A stretch of 64,000 nucleotides of DNA from Apium graveolens (lineage: Eukaryota; Streptophyta; Magnoliopsida; Apiales; Apiaceae), in contig NW_027417100.1 of NCBI RefSeq assembly GCF_009905375.1, positions 62,001 through 126,000 on the forward strand, read 5' to 3'. Both the position numbers and the translations under genes were made by a program. Numbering within the stretch: the first letter of the stretch is position 1; each line of letters starts with the position of its first letter. The notes below the pieces were generated by a model. That model did not search any database and had not been told where the DNA came from. It saw nothing but the letters and a program-made list of their open reading frames with translations. Positions 43,805 to 55,273 of this stretch are shown one piece after another.

Positions 43805-44648
43805 CATCAATTATAACTCATGGTGAATCACCCTCATCCTGATGATTACATACTTTTCTATTTCTATTGCTACGAGTCTTTAGGGTTTCCTCTTACCCAA
43901 CTCCCTTATCATTCCTCAAACTCTATTGCCTTTATATTCCTTTTCACTTCAATTCCTTTTTATTTTCCTTCCTCTTATCATTATTTCATGAACCCACTAA
44001 TCATTGACTTCAAACATCACATCGTTCTGGGATTCTTATCATCAGAACGAATCTTGACAACTTTTACAACTTAGCTTCATATTTCATCATACTCGTTCGC
44101 CTTTGTTCTGGCTCTAAAGCTTTTACACTCACTTCATAACCTTGGGAATTACTTTTTCGAAAACAATTGACTGAACTTTAATCAGTTTATTATAATCTCT
44201 TGCTCCGTGCCTTCCTTGGCCTTTCACCAGCGGGTGGCCTCTCTCTTAGGAGGGTAAGTGACAAAAACAGTCTTTTGTGATTCGTCAATCATTTAGAATC
44301 TCAAATGATTCCTATATTTCCTTTAGCCAGGCTCTTGCCTTGACTGGGTCAGCTTGTTCCTTAGAACTCTGAGAGCTTAGCGACTTAAAGGTCCTGAAAG
44401 AATTTCACACCATATTGTTTCCTCAAGGTGGTGGTTAGGGGTAAAAGTATAAGTTTTGTTTTAGACAGGTCCATGGATTTCCCAATAGGAGTACCATCTG
44501 GTTCTTCCTATCTTGCTCGAATTCTGTTTTCTCAGTCTAAATATTTCTTCCTATTCCCCATAATTGGGGTCATCTTTTAATTTAAATCCTCATTTTCCAC
44601 TTCATTATATTCTGGGTTCCTTATATCTTAATTACGACCTCCCTGATT
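43805..44648 (-). pseudogene. Gypsy C gag remnant, inverted copy
   Basis: Minus-strand copy of the degenerate capsid domain (ADPVKARAWLKEI segment near 44321-44355), with stops in frame. It extends further 3' than the 29988-30601 copy and equals 51007-51850. Confidence 0.8.
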
Positions 44649-46429
44649 ATCACTGTAACACCCCCAAATCCGGGGTCGGGGATCCGGGTTGTCACGAGTT
44701 CCATTTCCCTTAATAACACCCAATCTTAATAAACAATCAACTACTTTGTACTGTGACCCCATAATAAACACACACACCACAAGTTATAGTCTCAGAGATG
44801 AATATCCAAAAATAACACGAGTCATTTTATTCCAAAATTATATGCCATTACACCTTAAAAGGGTTTCTGAATAAATTTACATTTCTTTGCCATTATTACA
44901 ATTGATAGAGATACATAAGTCTGGTACATCAAAAGTTGAAAGCCTAGCCTATTGGTAGTTCCTACCTCAGCTACAGCGACATCAACGCCTATAGGAAACT
45001 GCGGAACGTTTCCTATTCGCTCGCGAATTGGGAGATTGGTCCTGTTCAACTTGTCTATCTGATGTTGTGTGATGAAAGAAGAAAGCAAGGGTGAACAACA
45101 AGCCCACCGAAATAATATGTATAATAATTAACAATATATGAGCATTCTCATAGTACTCATGAAAGTCTTGGTCAAGAAGAAATGAACCAAGCTGATATCT
45201 TAACGCGACCAAGTCGCAAAATATTCAGTATATATATACATATATACTTTTCACAATCTTTGAAATCCTCTGACATGTATAATATACACAGAGTTCCAGT
45301 TTATAACTGTATAAAATATCGTTGCAAGGTGATCTCCTATATCTAACCTTGTCTCAACGTTTTTCCGAAAATCTTTGACATGTACAAGATAATCTTTTAC
45401 TAGATATAAGTTTAAAAGATGAAGTTACAAGATACTCCAATATAGTGATATCCGAATACTGCTTGAACTATCACCGTTCAAGTTATAATCAGTTTCAAAA
45501 GTTCATCACCCAGATGAGACTACAAGATAAGACTTGAATAGATTCAATCCTTGAAATATCATTATAAATAATGAAGTTACGAGATACTTCATTAAGTCCC
45601 GATATATATATATACACCTATATATATATACATTTCATACACTCCTTGAAAACCTCTGTTATGAAAATTATAAACAGAGTTGCAATATCCAATGAATTTT
45701 GGAAAGGAGAAAACCTTGGCATAAACCTGATATCTTGCTGATTAGACAAAGATACCAATAAGTAACCTTTTCTACTAGTAGACGGACGAATTCCCCACTG
45801 GTCATCACCCTGGTCGCAATAGGACCTTATGCTAGACTGCCACTCAGCCACTTACGCATTTGATGGACTCCCACTGAGCCACTTAAAACTTTCATGGACG
45901 CCCACTGAGCCCATGTTGCTTATGCCGACTCAAATAGATGGACTTAGTTCCCGAACATTGGGTAAGTAATCAATTCATTTACCAAAACCGCAACCTTATT
46001 GCGAATATAAAATACATCACAGAGCCGGATCCCTCTGGTTTTGAGCGAGTATTTAAATCCCCTTTAAAAGGAAGATCTTAAATATATAAAAAATGAGTTT
46101 TGGGATCCGCTCTAACTTTTTAAAATCATTTTAAAGACTCCAAAACACTTTAAAGAGTGTTTGGAGTAATGCTGATTTAATAAAGTAAATCAGTCCCAAT
46201 ATATTAGAAAATATCTGAATATTATTATTTAAATTATATTCCCATAATGAATAATCTTTATACAAATAATTGAAGTAGAAGTTGTAAAACTTATACTTGA
46301 AATGAGTATTAAATAACCAAAGATATACTTATACGAAAGTACTATCTTATTTGAATAATCAAAAATAAGTTTGATTATCGACACCTTATTCTTTAATAAA
46401 ATAAAGAATATATTTCAGTAAATAATCGG

Positions 46430-47035
46430 AGTCATAGGTCCTCAAATGGATATTCAAATAATATTCATTAAATAATATAAACTGAGTCATAAGTCCCCGA
46501 ATGAATATTCAAATAATATTCAGTTAATAAAATAAACTGAGTCATAAGCCCTCGAATGAATATTCGAAATAATATTCATTAAATAAAATAAAAGGAGTCA
46601 TAAGCCCTCGAATGAATATTCGAATAATATTCAATAAAAAAAGGAGTCATAAGCCCCCGAATGAATATTCGAAATAATATTCATTAAATAAAATAAAAGG
46701 AGTCATAAGCCCCCGAATGAATATTCGAAATAATATTCATTAAATAAAATAAAAGGAGTCATAAGCCCCCGAATGAATATTCGAAATAATATTCATTAAA
46801 TAAAATAAAAGGAGTCATAAGTCCTCGAATGAATATTCGAATAATATTCAATAAAAAAAGGAGTCATAAGCCCCCGAATGAATATTCGAAATAATATTCA
46901 TTAAATAAAATAAAAGGAGTCATAAGCCCCCGAATGAATATTCAAAATAATATTCATTAAATAAAATAAAAGGAGTCATAAGCCCCCGAATGAATATTCG
47001 AAATAATATTTATTAAATAATATAAAGTTATCGAA
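46430..47035 (-). repeat. Hairpin minisatellite, inverted copy of the second E array
   Basis: Reverse-complement A/B units matching 27610-28212, with slight unit differences. An AT tract follows at about 47075-47102. Confidence 0.88.
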
Positions 47036-48394
47036 TAAACCTTATTCGATTAATAGTTTTGAAAACTACATCAATATATATATATATAAATATATATATA
47101 ATATACTTGGGAACATCTACTCCCGGTTTTAGAAAATGTTCACCTTTGGGTCCCCTACACTCAGGGTATACGCAACTACTGCTTATCTCTAGCATAGGTA
47201 TTATGCAACTAATAAGCATTTGAACCAACAGATATATAAATCAAGAATACGAAACAGGCATGCATATATATCATATCAACATGCTCCAATATATCGCAAG
47301 AATTTGCTAATAACAATCATGCACTTATCACAAGATAATGCATATACATATATACATCACAACAACAGTATAACGGGTGGAAAACTTGCCTGAGTGCTCC
47401 CGGATAGACTTAAGCTTAGAGTGGGTCCGATAACCTATGAATAATAACATAAGTCGGAATTAAACCCCGGTCGCTTAAGAAACTAGACTTTAACCATTTA
47501 GAGTCCTAACGTTCGCTTTCGCGCTTAACGATTCACTTAAGTCGCTCGAGTACCCTTAACTCCACCATTTTTAATAAATTAGCCATTAAGAGTTTTAAGG
47601 CGATTCTTTCGCGAGCACCTTACCAACTGTCTAATCCACTTTACATAAATGTTTCATACCCCAAATAGTAATTTAAAGTCCTTAACCAAGTTTTGAAAGT
47701 AAGGCGAGGGGTAATGGTTCGGTCGCGAAACGCCGTTACATAAAACGGTCGTTTCTCCTAAACCGTACATCGGATTCAAACGAACCACATATCAAAACGA
47801 AGCTCGATTTCAAGAGGCGTGTCGGGCAAATGTGCAATTATTTTCCGGCATGAAAGTAAAAAATATTAGTATATAACTTTGTACTATATTATTATTATTA
47901 TTATTATTATTATAAAATATTACAATATGTTACGATTTTCTATTTTTGAAACCGGATATATATATATATAATTTCGATCCGGGTTTTATCCAAAAATCAA
48001 GTATAACCAATTCATATTCTACCCTAATTTATTTAATTGCATGATGTTTTCATTTAATTGCATATATTTTTTAAATTTTATTTGAATTAAAAATTTAAAC
48101 CATAAAATTCTTAATTTTAAATTTTTAAATAATATAATTTGATAATAAATTATATATTCATAATATTTTAGAAATTAAGATATTTTAGGTAGGAGATGTA
48201 AAATAAATAAATTATTTTAGTACTTTCAAATTTTAATGAAAGCATTGACTCTTCCGCAAAAGTATGGTACCATTGATTTAGATATGATAATAGTAATGCA
48301 GCAATTTCAACGAGATATAAATGAAAGCTGCGAAAATCATTTATTTATATAACGCATTTTACTCACCTTGTTTAAGTTTATTTATTTATGGGGG

Positions 48395-48900
48395 TCACCT
48401 GCAAAAATAATATTCATTAAATAATATAAACTGAGTCATAAGTCCCCGAATGAATATTCAAATAATATTCAGCTAATAAAATAAACTGAGTCATAAGCCC
48501 TCGAATGAATATTCGAAATAATATTCATTAAATAAAATAAAAGGAGTCATAAGCCCTCGAATGAATATTCGAATAATATTCAATAAAAAAAGGAGTCATA
48601 AGCCCCCGAATGACTATTCGAAATAATATTCATTAAATAAAATAAAAGGAGTCATAAGCCCCCGAATGAATATTCGAAATAATATTCATTAAATAAAATA
48701 AAAGTAGTCATAAGCTCTCGAATGAATATTCGAATAATATTCAATAAAAAAAGGAGTCATAAGCCCCGAATGAATATTCAAAATAATATTCATTAAATAA
48801 AATAAAAGGAGTCATAAGCCCCCGAATGAATATTCGAAATAATATTCATTAAATAAAATAAAAGGAGTCATAAGCCCTCGAGTGAATATTCGAATAATAT
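48395..48900 (-). repeat. Hairpin minisatellite, inverted copy of the first E array, truncated
   Basis: The unit order C A B A A B A A B mirrors 26226 down to 25725, including the marker unit gctctcg/gtagtcat that matches 25905-25925. It breaks off inside a B unit at about 48900, where the orientation flips. Confidence 0.88.
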
Positions 48901-48962
48901 TTTCCGGCATGAAAGTAAAAAATATTAGTATATAACTTTGTACTATATTATTATTATTATTA
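48898..48962. other. Inversion junction with templated insert
   Basis: After GAATAATATT the sequence switches to a fragment identical in orientation to about 47843-47900 (TTCCGGCATG... through the TTA microsatellite), then within (TTA)n switches to + orientation minisatellite (TTTAATGAATATT). Overlaps of about 4 bp (TATT) at the first switch and a TTA/ATT run at the second give microhomology at both joins. Confidence 0.8.
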
Positions 48963-51001
48963 TTTAATGAATATTATTTCGAATATTCATTCGGGGGCTT
49001 ATGACTCCTTTTTTTATTGAATATTATTCGAATATTCATTCGAGGGCTTATGACTCCTTTTATTTTATTTAATGAATATTATTTCTAATATTCATTCGAG
49101 GGCTTATGACTCAGTTTATTTTATTAACTGAATATTATTTGAATATTCATTCGGGGACTTATGACTCAGTTTATATTATTTAATGAATATTATTTGAATA
49201 TCCATTTGAGGACCTATGACTCCGATTATTTACTGAAATATATTCTTTATTTTATTAAAGAATAAGGTGTCGATAATCAAACTTATTTTTGATTATTCAA
49301 ATAAGATAGTACTTTCATATAAGTATATCTTTGGTTATTTAATACTCATTTCAAGTATAAGTTTTACAACTTCTACTTCAATTATTTGTATAAAGATTAT
49401 TCATTATGGGAATATTATTTAAATAATAATATTCAGATATTTTCTAATATATTGGGACTGATTTACTTTATTAAATCAGCATTACTCCAAACACTCTTTA
49501 AAGTGTTTTCGAGTCTTTAAAATGATTTTAAAAAGTTAGAGCGGATCCCAAAACTCATTTTTTATATATTTAAGATCTTCCTTTTAAAGGGGATTTAAAT
49601 ACTCGCTCAAAACCAGAGGGATCCGGCTCTGTGATGTATTTTATATTCGCAATAAGGTTGCGGTTTTGGTAAATGAATTGATTACTTACCCAATGTTCGG
49701 GAACTAAGTCCATCTATTTGAGTCGGCATAAGCAACATGGGCTCAGTGGGCGTCCATGAAAGTTTTAAGTGGCTCAGTGGGAGTCCATCAAATGCGTAAG
49801 TGGCTGAGTGGCAGTCTAGCATAAGGTCCTATTGCGACCAGGGTGATGACCAGTGGGGAATTCGTCCGTCTACTAGTAGAAAAGGTTACTTATTGGTATC
49901 TTTGTCTAATCAGCAAGATATCAGGTTTATGCCAAGGTTTTCTCCTTTCCAAAATTCATTGGATATTGCAACTCTGTTTATAATTTTCATAACAGAGATT
50001 TTCAAGGAGTGTATGAAATGTATATATATATATATAGGTGTATATATATATATCGGGACTTAATGAAGTATCTCGTAACTTCATTATTTATAATGATATT
50101 TCAAGGATTGAATCTATTCAAGTCTTATCTTGTAGTCTCATCTGGGTGATGAACTTTTGAAACTGATTATAACTTGAACGGTGGTAGTTCAAGCAGTATT
50201 CGGATATAACTATATTGGAGTATCTTGTAACTTCATCTTTTAAACTTATATCTAGTAAAAGATTATCTTGTACATGTCAAAGATTTTCGGAAAAACGTTG
50301 AGACAAGGTTAGATATAGGAGATCACCTTGCAACGATATTTTATACAGTTATAAACTGGAACTCTGTGTATATTATACATGTCAGAGGATTTCAAAGATT
50401 GTGAAAAGTGTATATGTATATATATATTGAATATTTTGCGACTTGGTCGCGTTAAGATATCAGCTTGGTTCATTTCTTCTTGACCAAGACTTTCATGAGT
50501 ACTATGAGAATGCTCATATATTGTTAATTATTATACATATTATTTCGGTGGGCTTGTTGTTCACCCTTGCTTTCTTCTTTCATCACACAACATCAGATAG
50601 ACAAGTTGAACAGGACCAATCTCCCAATTCGCGAGCGGATAGGAAACGTTCCGCAGTTTCCTATAGGCGTTGATGTCGCTGTAGCTGAGGTAGGAACTAC
50701 CAATAGGCTAGGCTTTCAACTTTTGATGTACCAGACTTATGTATCTCTATCAATTGTAATAATGGCAAAGAAATGTAAATTTATTCAGAAACCCTTTTAA
50801 GGTGTAATGGCATATAATTTTGGAATAAAATGACTCGTGTTATTTTTGGATATTCATCTCTGAGACTATAACTTGTGGTGTGTGTGTTTATTATGGGGTC
50901 ACAGTACAAAGTAGTTGATTGTTTATTAAGATTGGGTGTTATTAAGGGAAATGGAACTCGTGACAACCCGGATCCCCGACCCCGGATTTGGGGGTGTTAC
51001 A
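48963..51001 (+). repeat. Direct partial copy of LTR E (3' part)
   Basis: Matches about 27960-29982 in + orientation: last minisatellite units, U3, TATA region and the GGGGGTGTTACA end at 51001, then gtgat. The 5' half of the LTR is absent. Confidence 0.93.
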
Positions 51002-51006
51002 GTGAT

Positions 51007-51600
51007 AATCAGGGAGGTCGTAATTAAGATATAAGGAACCCAGAATATAATGAAGTGGAAAATGAGGATTTAAATTAAAAGATGACCCCAATTATGGGGA
51101 ATAGGAAGAAATATTTAGACTGAGAAAACAGAATTCGAGCAAGATAGGAAGAACCAGATGGTACTCCTATTGGGAAATCCATGGACCTGTCTAAAACAAA
51201 ACTTATACTTTTACCCCTAACCACCACCTTGAGGAAATAATATGGTGTGAAATTCTTTCAGGACCTTTAAGTCGCTAAGCTCTCAGAGTTCTAAGGAACA
51301 AGCTGACCCAGTCAAGGCAAGAGCCTGGCTAAAGGAAATATAGGAATCATTTGAGATTCTAAATGATTGACGAATCACAAAAGACTGTTTTTGTCACTTA
51401 CCCTCCTAAGAGAGAGGCCACCCGCTGGTGAAAGGCCAAGGAAGGCACGGAGCAAGAGATTATAATAAACTGATTAAAGTTCAGTCAATTGTTTTCAAAA
51501 AAGTAATTCCCAAGGTTATGAAGTGAGTGTAAAAGCTTTAGAGCCAGAACAAAGGCGAACGAGTATGATGAAATATGAAGCTAAGTTGTAAAAGTTGTCA
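51007..51600 (+). pseudogene. Gypsy C gag remnant, third copy
   Basis: Same decayed capsid domain (ADPVKARAWLKEI at 51302-51335), continuing uninterrupted through the site where copia F sits in the first copy (51620). It leads into the rest of C's pol. Confidence 0.8.
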
Positions 51601-52259
51601 AGATTCGTTCTGATGATAAGAATCCCAGAACGATGTGATGTTTGAAGTCAATGATTAGTGGGTTCATGAAATAATGATAAGAGGAAGGAAAATAAAAAGG
51701 AATTGAAGTGAAAAGGAATATAAAGGCAATAGAGTTTGAGGAATGATAAGGGAGTTGGGTATGAGGAAACCCTAAAGACTCGTAGCAATAGAAATAGAAA
51801 AGTATGTAATCATCAGGATGAGGGTGATTCACCATGAGTTATAATTGATGGTTGAAGGCATAAGAGATACATATATTTTATTCCCTGTAAGTTGGGAGGA
51901 TTCGAGAAAACCTTGAGATAGTTCGAAGGATAAATAATGAGACGCGGATAGACTAAGGAGACAAGAAAGTAAGAAATTAGGAAAATTGGATGAAGGAAGT
52001 GACCTTCAAGAATGTGAAGTGTAAGACTGGTGGCTTGATACCCAGAAAGGGAGACGCCAGGTATGAGAGATATCCCAACATTGAGATGACTGTTGAAATA
52101 AACAACAAAAGTAAATACGGAATTATTTAGAAGAGGTTCACGTTGAACACGACCAATATCTTCCAGAACATCCTTGTTATCGTTACCAAATCAAGCAAGA
52201 AAAGTAGATAACCGTAGTTAACTTTTGGAGGCCATATTGATTGACCTCATTTTGAATAC
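51601..52259 (+). other. Gypsy C gag-RT spacer, no readable domain
   Basis: Collinear with 14101-14799 of D. No protease motif survives. The minus-strand ORF at 51581-51835 is present in the inverted copy as well, but only because the DNA is duplicated. Confidence 0.5.
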
Positions 52260-53050
52260 AGATGTTATTATGAAATTAGGCATATACTATCGAGGTGGGA
52301 AGGATTGAATAAGGCACCCTTATCAGGGATATATGACTTGATTCATTCATGAAAGGATGCATGTACCTTTTTAAAGGTGGAATTAAAGATAGAACATCGG
52401 TAACTTAAAATGAATCCTAGGGGAATGCATAAAGGTTGGCATTTCACCCTTAATAGGGATAGTTTGATTTTTGACAGTATGAATTGGAAAAGATTAAGGT
52501 AATAAAAACCTTTAAGTATCAGTGGAGAAATTTTTTTCAGAAACATATAGACAATGGTTCTAGTATTAGTATAGGGTATTTTGATATACCCTGTATCTAG
52601 GGAATACAGGAGGAACGATTCAAGGATAACCTTAGAGGTTTTACAAGGAGAAAGGTAATATTCAAAATTCTCAAGAATAGAAATTTTGGTAAAGGTAATA
52701 TGACGTAATAAAAATAATGCCAAGTGGGGCACATGTTAAACCATGAGAAAGTATAGATTGAACCCAACGAAGGTCAAGAATGGTGAAAACAAGAAGGACC
52801 CAAAATAAGAGACGTCCTAAGTACGATCGAGAGTTAGTCGTGACAATGATTAACCTCTAAAGACTGAGGCAATAACTTATGGAAAAATGGTGGTATTTTT
52901 TTTTTACTCATCAGATTTTAAGAAAAGCATTTTCACATAAGCAATGATTGAAATGAGGTAGAAAATTTAGTTGGATGTGGTTAAAATGACATTGATTGTA
53001 AGGAAATTTTACTATCAGGAAAGGCCAAAAAGTTGGCCGACACTTTAAAT
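52260..53050 (+). pseudogene. Gypsy C reverse transcriptase and RNase H end, heavily decayed
   Basis: Near 52595-52660 the + strand shows the SREYRRND / LEVLQGER / FSR pattern of the RT palm-thumb boundary, and near 53010-53050 an LSGKAKKLADTL segment of RNase H. Stops occur throughout and no catalytic YVDD/FIDD remains. It corresponds to 13300-14100 in D. Confidence 0.62.
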
Positions 53051-54480
53051 GTAAGAAGATAATTATAGGCTCTTGTGCCAAAGGAATACAGTGATGATGG
53101 TTAAAGCTGTGATGGTTGTATTATGGTTTGGAAGATTGACATTCCTTCTGATGACTGTGCAATACCCAAATAGTAGTTGGTAAAGGTTTAATTCGTGTAA
53201 TCGCCATGAGCGGGCTATTTATCTCAGAAGGTACTATCTTGAGAATAAGCCAGGACCATATTTCAAAAAGGACTAAACAAACCTTTGAGTTAAGTCTTCT
53301 ATTGAAGGCATATGATTAAGAATGGTATTAACCTGCTATCGGTGCTTTGATTGAAACTCTTCTGCAATTTTATATGCTTCATGTCATGTATGTATGTCAG
53401 GATCAAGAGTGTTCTTCATGAATTATGAATGGTGATTATGTTAACTCCTTAGAAGAATTCTATACTACATGTATGGACTCCATATGGTTAGATATTAAGA
53501 TTTCATGGAAAGTGAATGACGGCAGTAGGTCAGTGGTGGACCATAGTAATGCCGCAATGATTCTGCAAGTAATGAGCTGATTACAACCGTGAGAGTTGTA
53601 TTGGAATGGATGTTGATATTGAGTACCACTAATCGTGTCATGTTGACGTATAAGTTATCTTTGATAGAAAAACTAGGTCGATTATTTACCTATTGAATAT
53701 TTATTCCTTCTTATCAATAGAGAGTCGTATTACTATATGAGGAAGGTTGCGGTGCAAGCATAGAATTCTAGTAACGATGATGTCTAGAATGAGATCCCAG
53801 ATTCGATTTTCGATATCGAGGGAGTTTCAAAGGTGATCGTGTATAAGCTCGAGGAAGAGCATGGGTCCATAGAATGATAGACGGAATAGCGAAAATATTT
53901 AGGCATGTGAAATGCGATGCTATAATACTTGATGTTGATATAAATACATATATGTTTTGTTCTCCTATGACAAACCTCTATAGTTCAGAGGTAGGTTCCA
54001 AGCCAGATATTTTGTGGCAGTATTTTTTTTTCATATATACAATTCTCTTCAATTCGTTCTTTTCTCTTCTTTTCATTTAATATAAGCTGAGAAGAACAAC
54101 CCTTCCAGAAGGGGAGGTATTGCCGAATGACTATCTATCTATGTGATAGAAGCCTAGTAGGATACCACATGTTGTTTAATTGCTTGTCAAGTACTAAAGG
54201 CTGGCCACCTTCTGTACTAACTATGCAATAGAACAAGTGTTCATGATCATAGTGATCTCTCAATAAATTCCTTTACTTCTATATGATGGATCAAGCTTTT
54301 GAATATGGAAGCAGCTAATGGAAGTAGTATCAATACGGTGGTATTCTGATTCTAACGCGTTAGTGATACTAAGGTTGACGTGGTAATTAAAAGGTTATAG
54401 AACGCTAACGAGCAAAAGTATAACCAGTATAATATTAGGAACAGAAGGTAGTAGCGATTACGAACTGGAAAAGAATGGGT
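53051..54480 (+). other. Gypsy C degenerate integrase region
   Basis: Expected to hold the integrase N-terminal and catalytic core by position. No motif can be read and stops are frequent. Collinear with 11901-13299. Confidence 0.5.
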
Positions 54481-55257
54481 ATTGAGAAGCAAAAGCTGTA
54501 ATGATAAAAGCTATAATGAGAGTCTGTGTAATAGACTTGAAAGAATTTGGAATGATCACTTAACGCGGATTGAGTTTTCTCACGATAATAAATCGTATGT
54601 CAGGTATCGAGATTTCATCTTATGAGATCTTTGAGGGAAGACAATGTCGATCTCCCTTATGTTAGGATAAAGTTGTAGAGCGCAAGATGCTCGGACCAGC
54701 AGTGGTCCAAAGGACCAAGAATATAATAGATCTAATCAGAGGACGGCTGGGAGTAGCCCAAGATGGACATAAGAAGTATGCTGATTTGACAATGAAAGGA
54801 CAAAGAGTATGAAGGAGGGAACCTTGTATTGTTAAAAGTATTCCCTTAAAAAGGAATTGATGAGGGTTGGAAAGAAAGGAAAGTTTAAGTCCACGAATTG
54901 TTGGACCCTTGGATATATTAAGATGTATTAGGAAGTTAGGATATGAGCTAGCCCTACCCCCGAACATGTAGCAAGTCATAACGTGTTTCACGTATCAATG
55001 TTAAGGAAGTATAATTCGGATGCCAGATAAATAGGGGCATATGAACGCATAGACATGCAACCAGACGTAACCTATATGGAGCAACCAGGAAGGCATATAG
55101 AATGAAAAAGGGACAAGTGCTTACGAGAAGGGTTATCAAACTATTCAGAGTTTGATGGAAGAACCGTAATGTGGGAAAAATTTACTTGAGAGTTAGAAAG
55201 TGCAATGCTAAGAAAGTATCCCTATTCATTTTCTATCTGATTCCGGGACGGAATCCT
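54481..55257 (+). pseudogene. Gypsy C integrase C-terminal remnant
   Basis: Around 54520-54600 a SLCNRLERIWNDHL segment and FSHDNKSYV match the integrase core end, as in D. Around 54985-55020 a VSMLRKYNSDAR segment follows, then a run ending in a GRNPFKEG-like stretch at the polypurine tract. Several stops. The Tekay/Del-like 3' end supports a chromovirus assignment, though no chromodomain is legible. Confidence 0.7.
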
Positions 55258-55273
55258 TTTAAGGAGGGGAGAC
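55258..55273 (+). other. Polypurine tract of gypsy C
   Basis: TTTAAGGAGGGGAGAC immediately before the 3' LTR start at 55274. Confirms that this is a 3' LTR and not an independent solo LTR. Confidence 0.92.

Larger units (their letters stand above)
43805..48900 (-). repeat. Inverted segmental duplication of solo LTR E plus gag
   Basis: Reverse-complement copy of 25725-30601 (44035-48900) plus 230 bp of gag (43805-44034) beyond copia F's insertion point, free of F. It carries the same LTR/gtgat junction (44649-44654), the same internal LTR spacer (about 47805-48395) and the same order of minisatellite units, so it is a copy of this locus and not an independent insertion. A few substitutions distinguish it from 29601-30601 and from 50600-51600. 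With 25725-30601 it forms arms of about 4.87 kb around copia F. Confidence 0.93.

Noticed and set aside
44654..51001. Two further independent solo-LTR insertions
   Set aside because: Both carry the same gtgat/gag junction and flanking gag as 29982, which independent insertions would not share.
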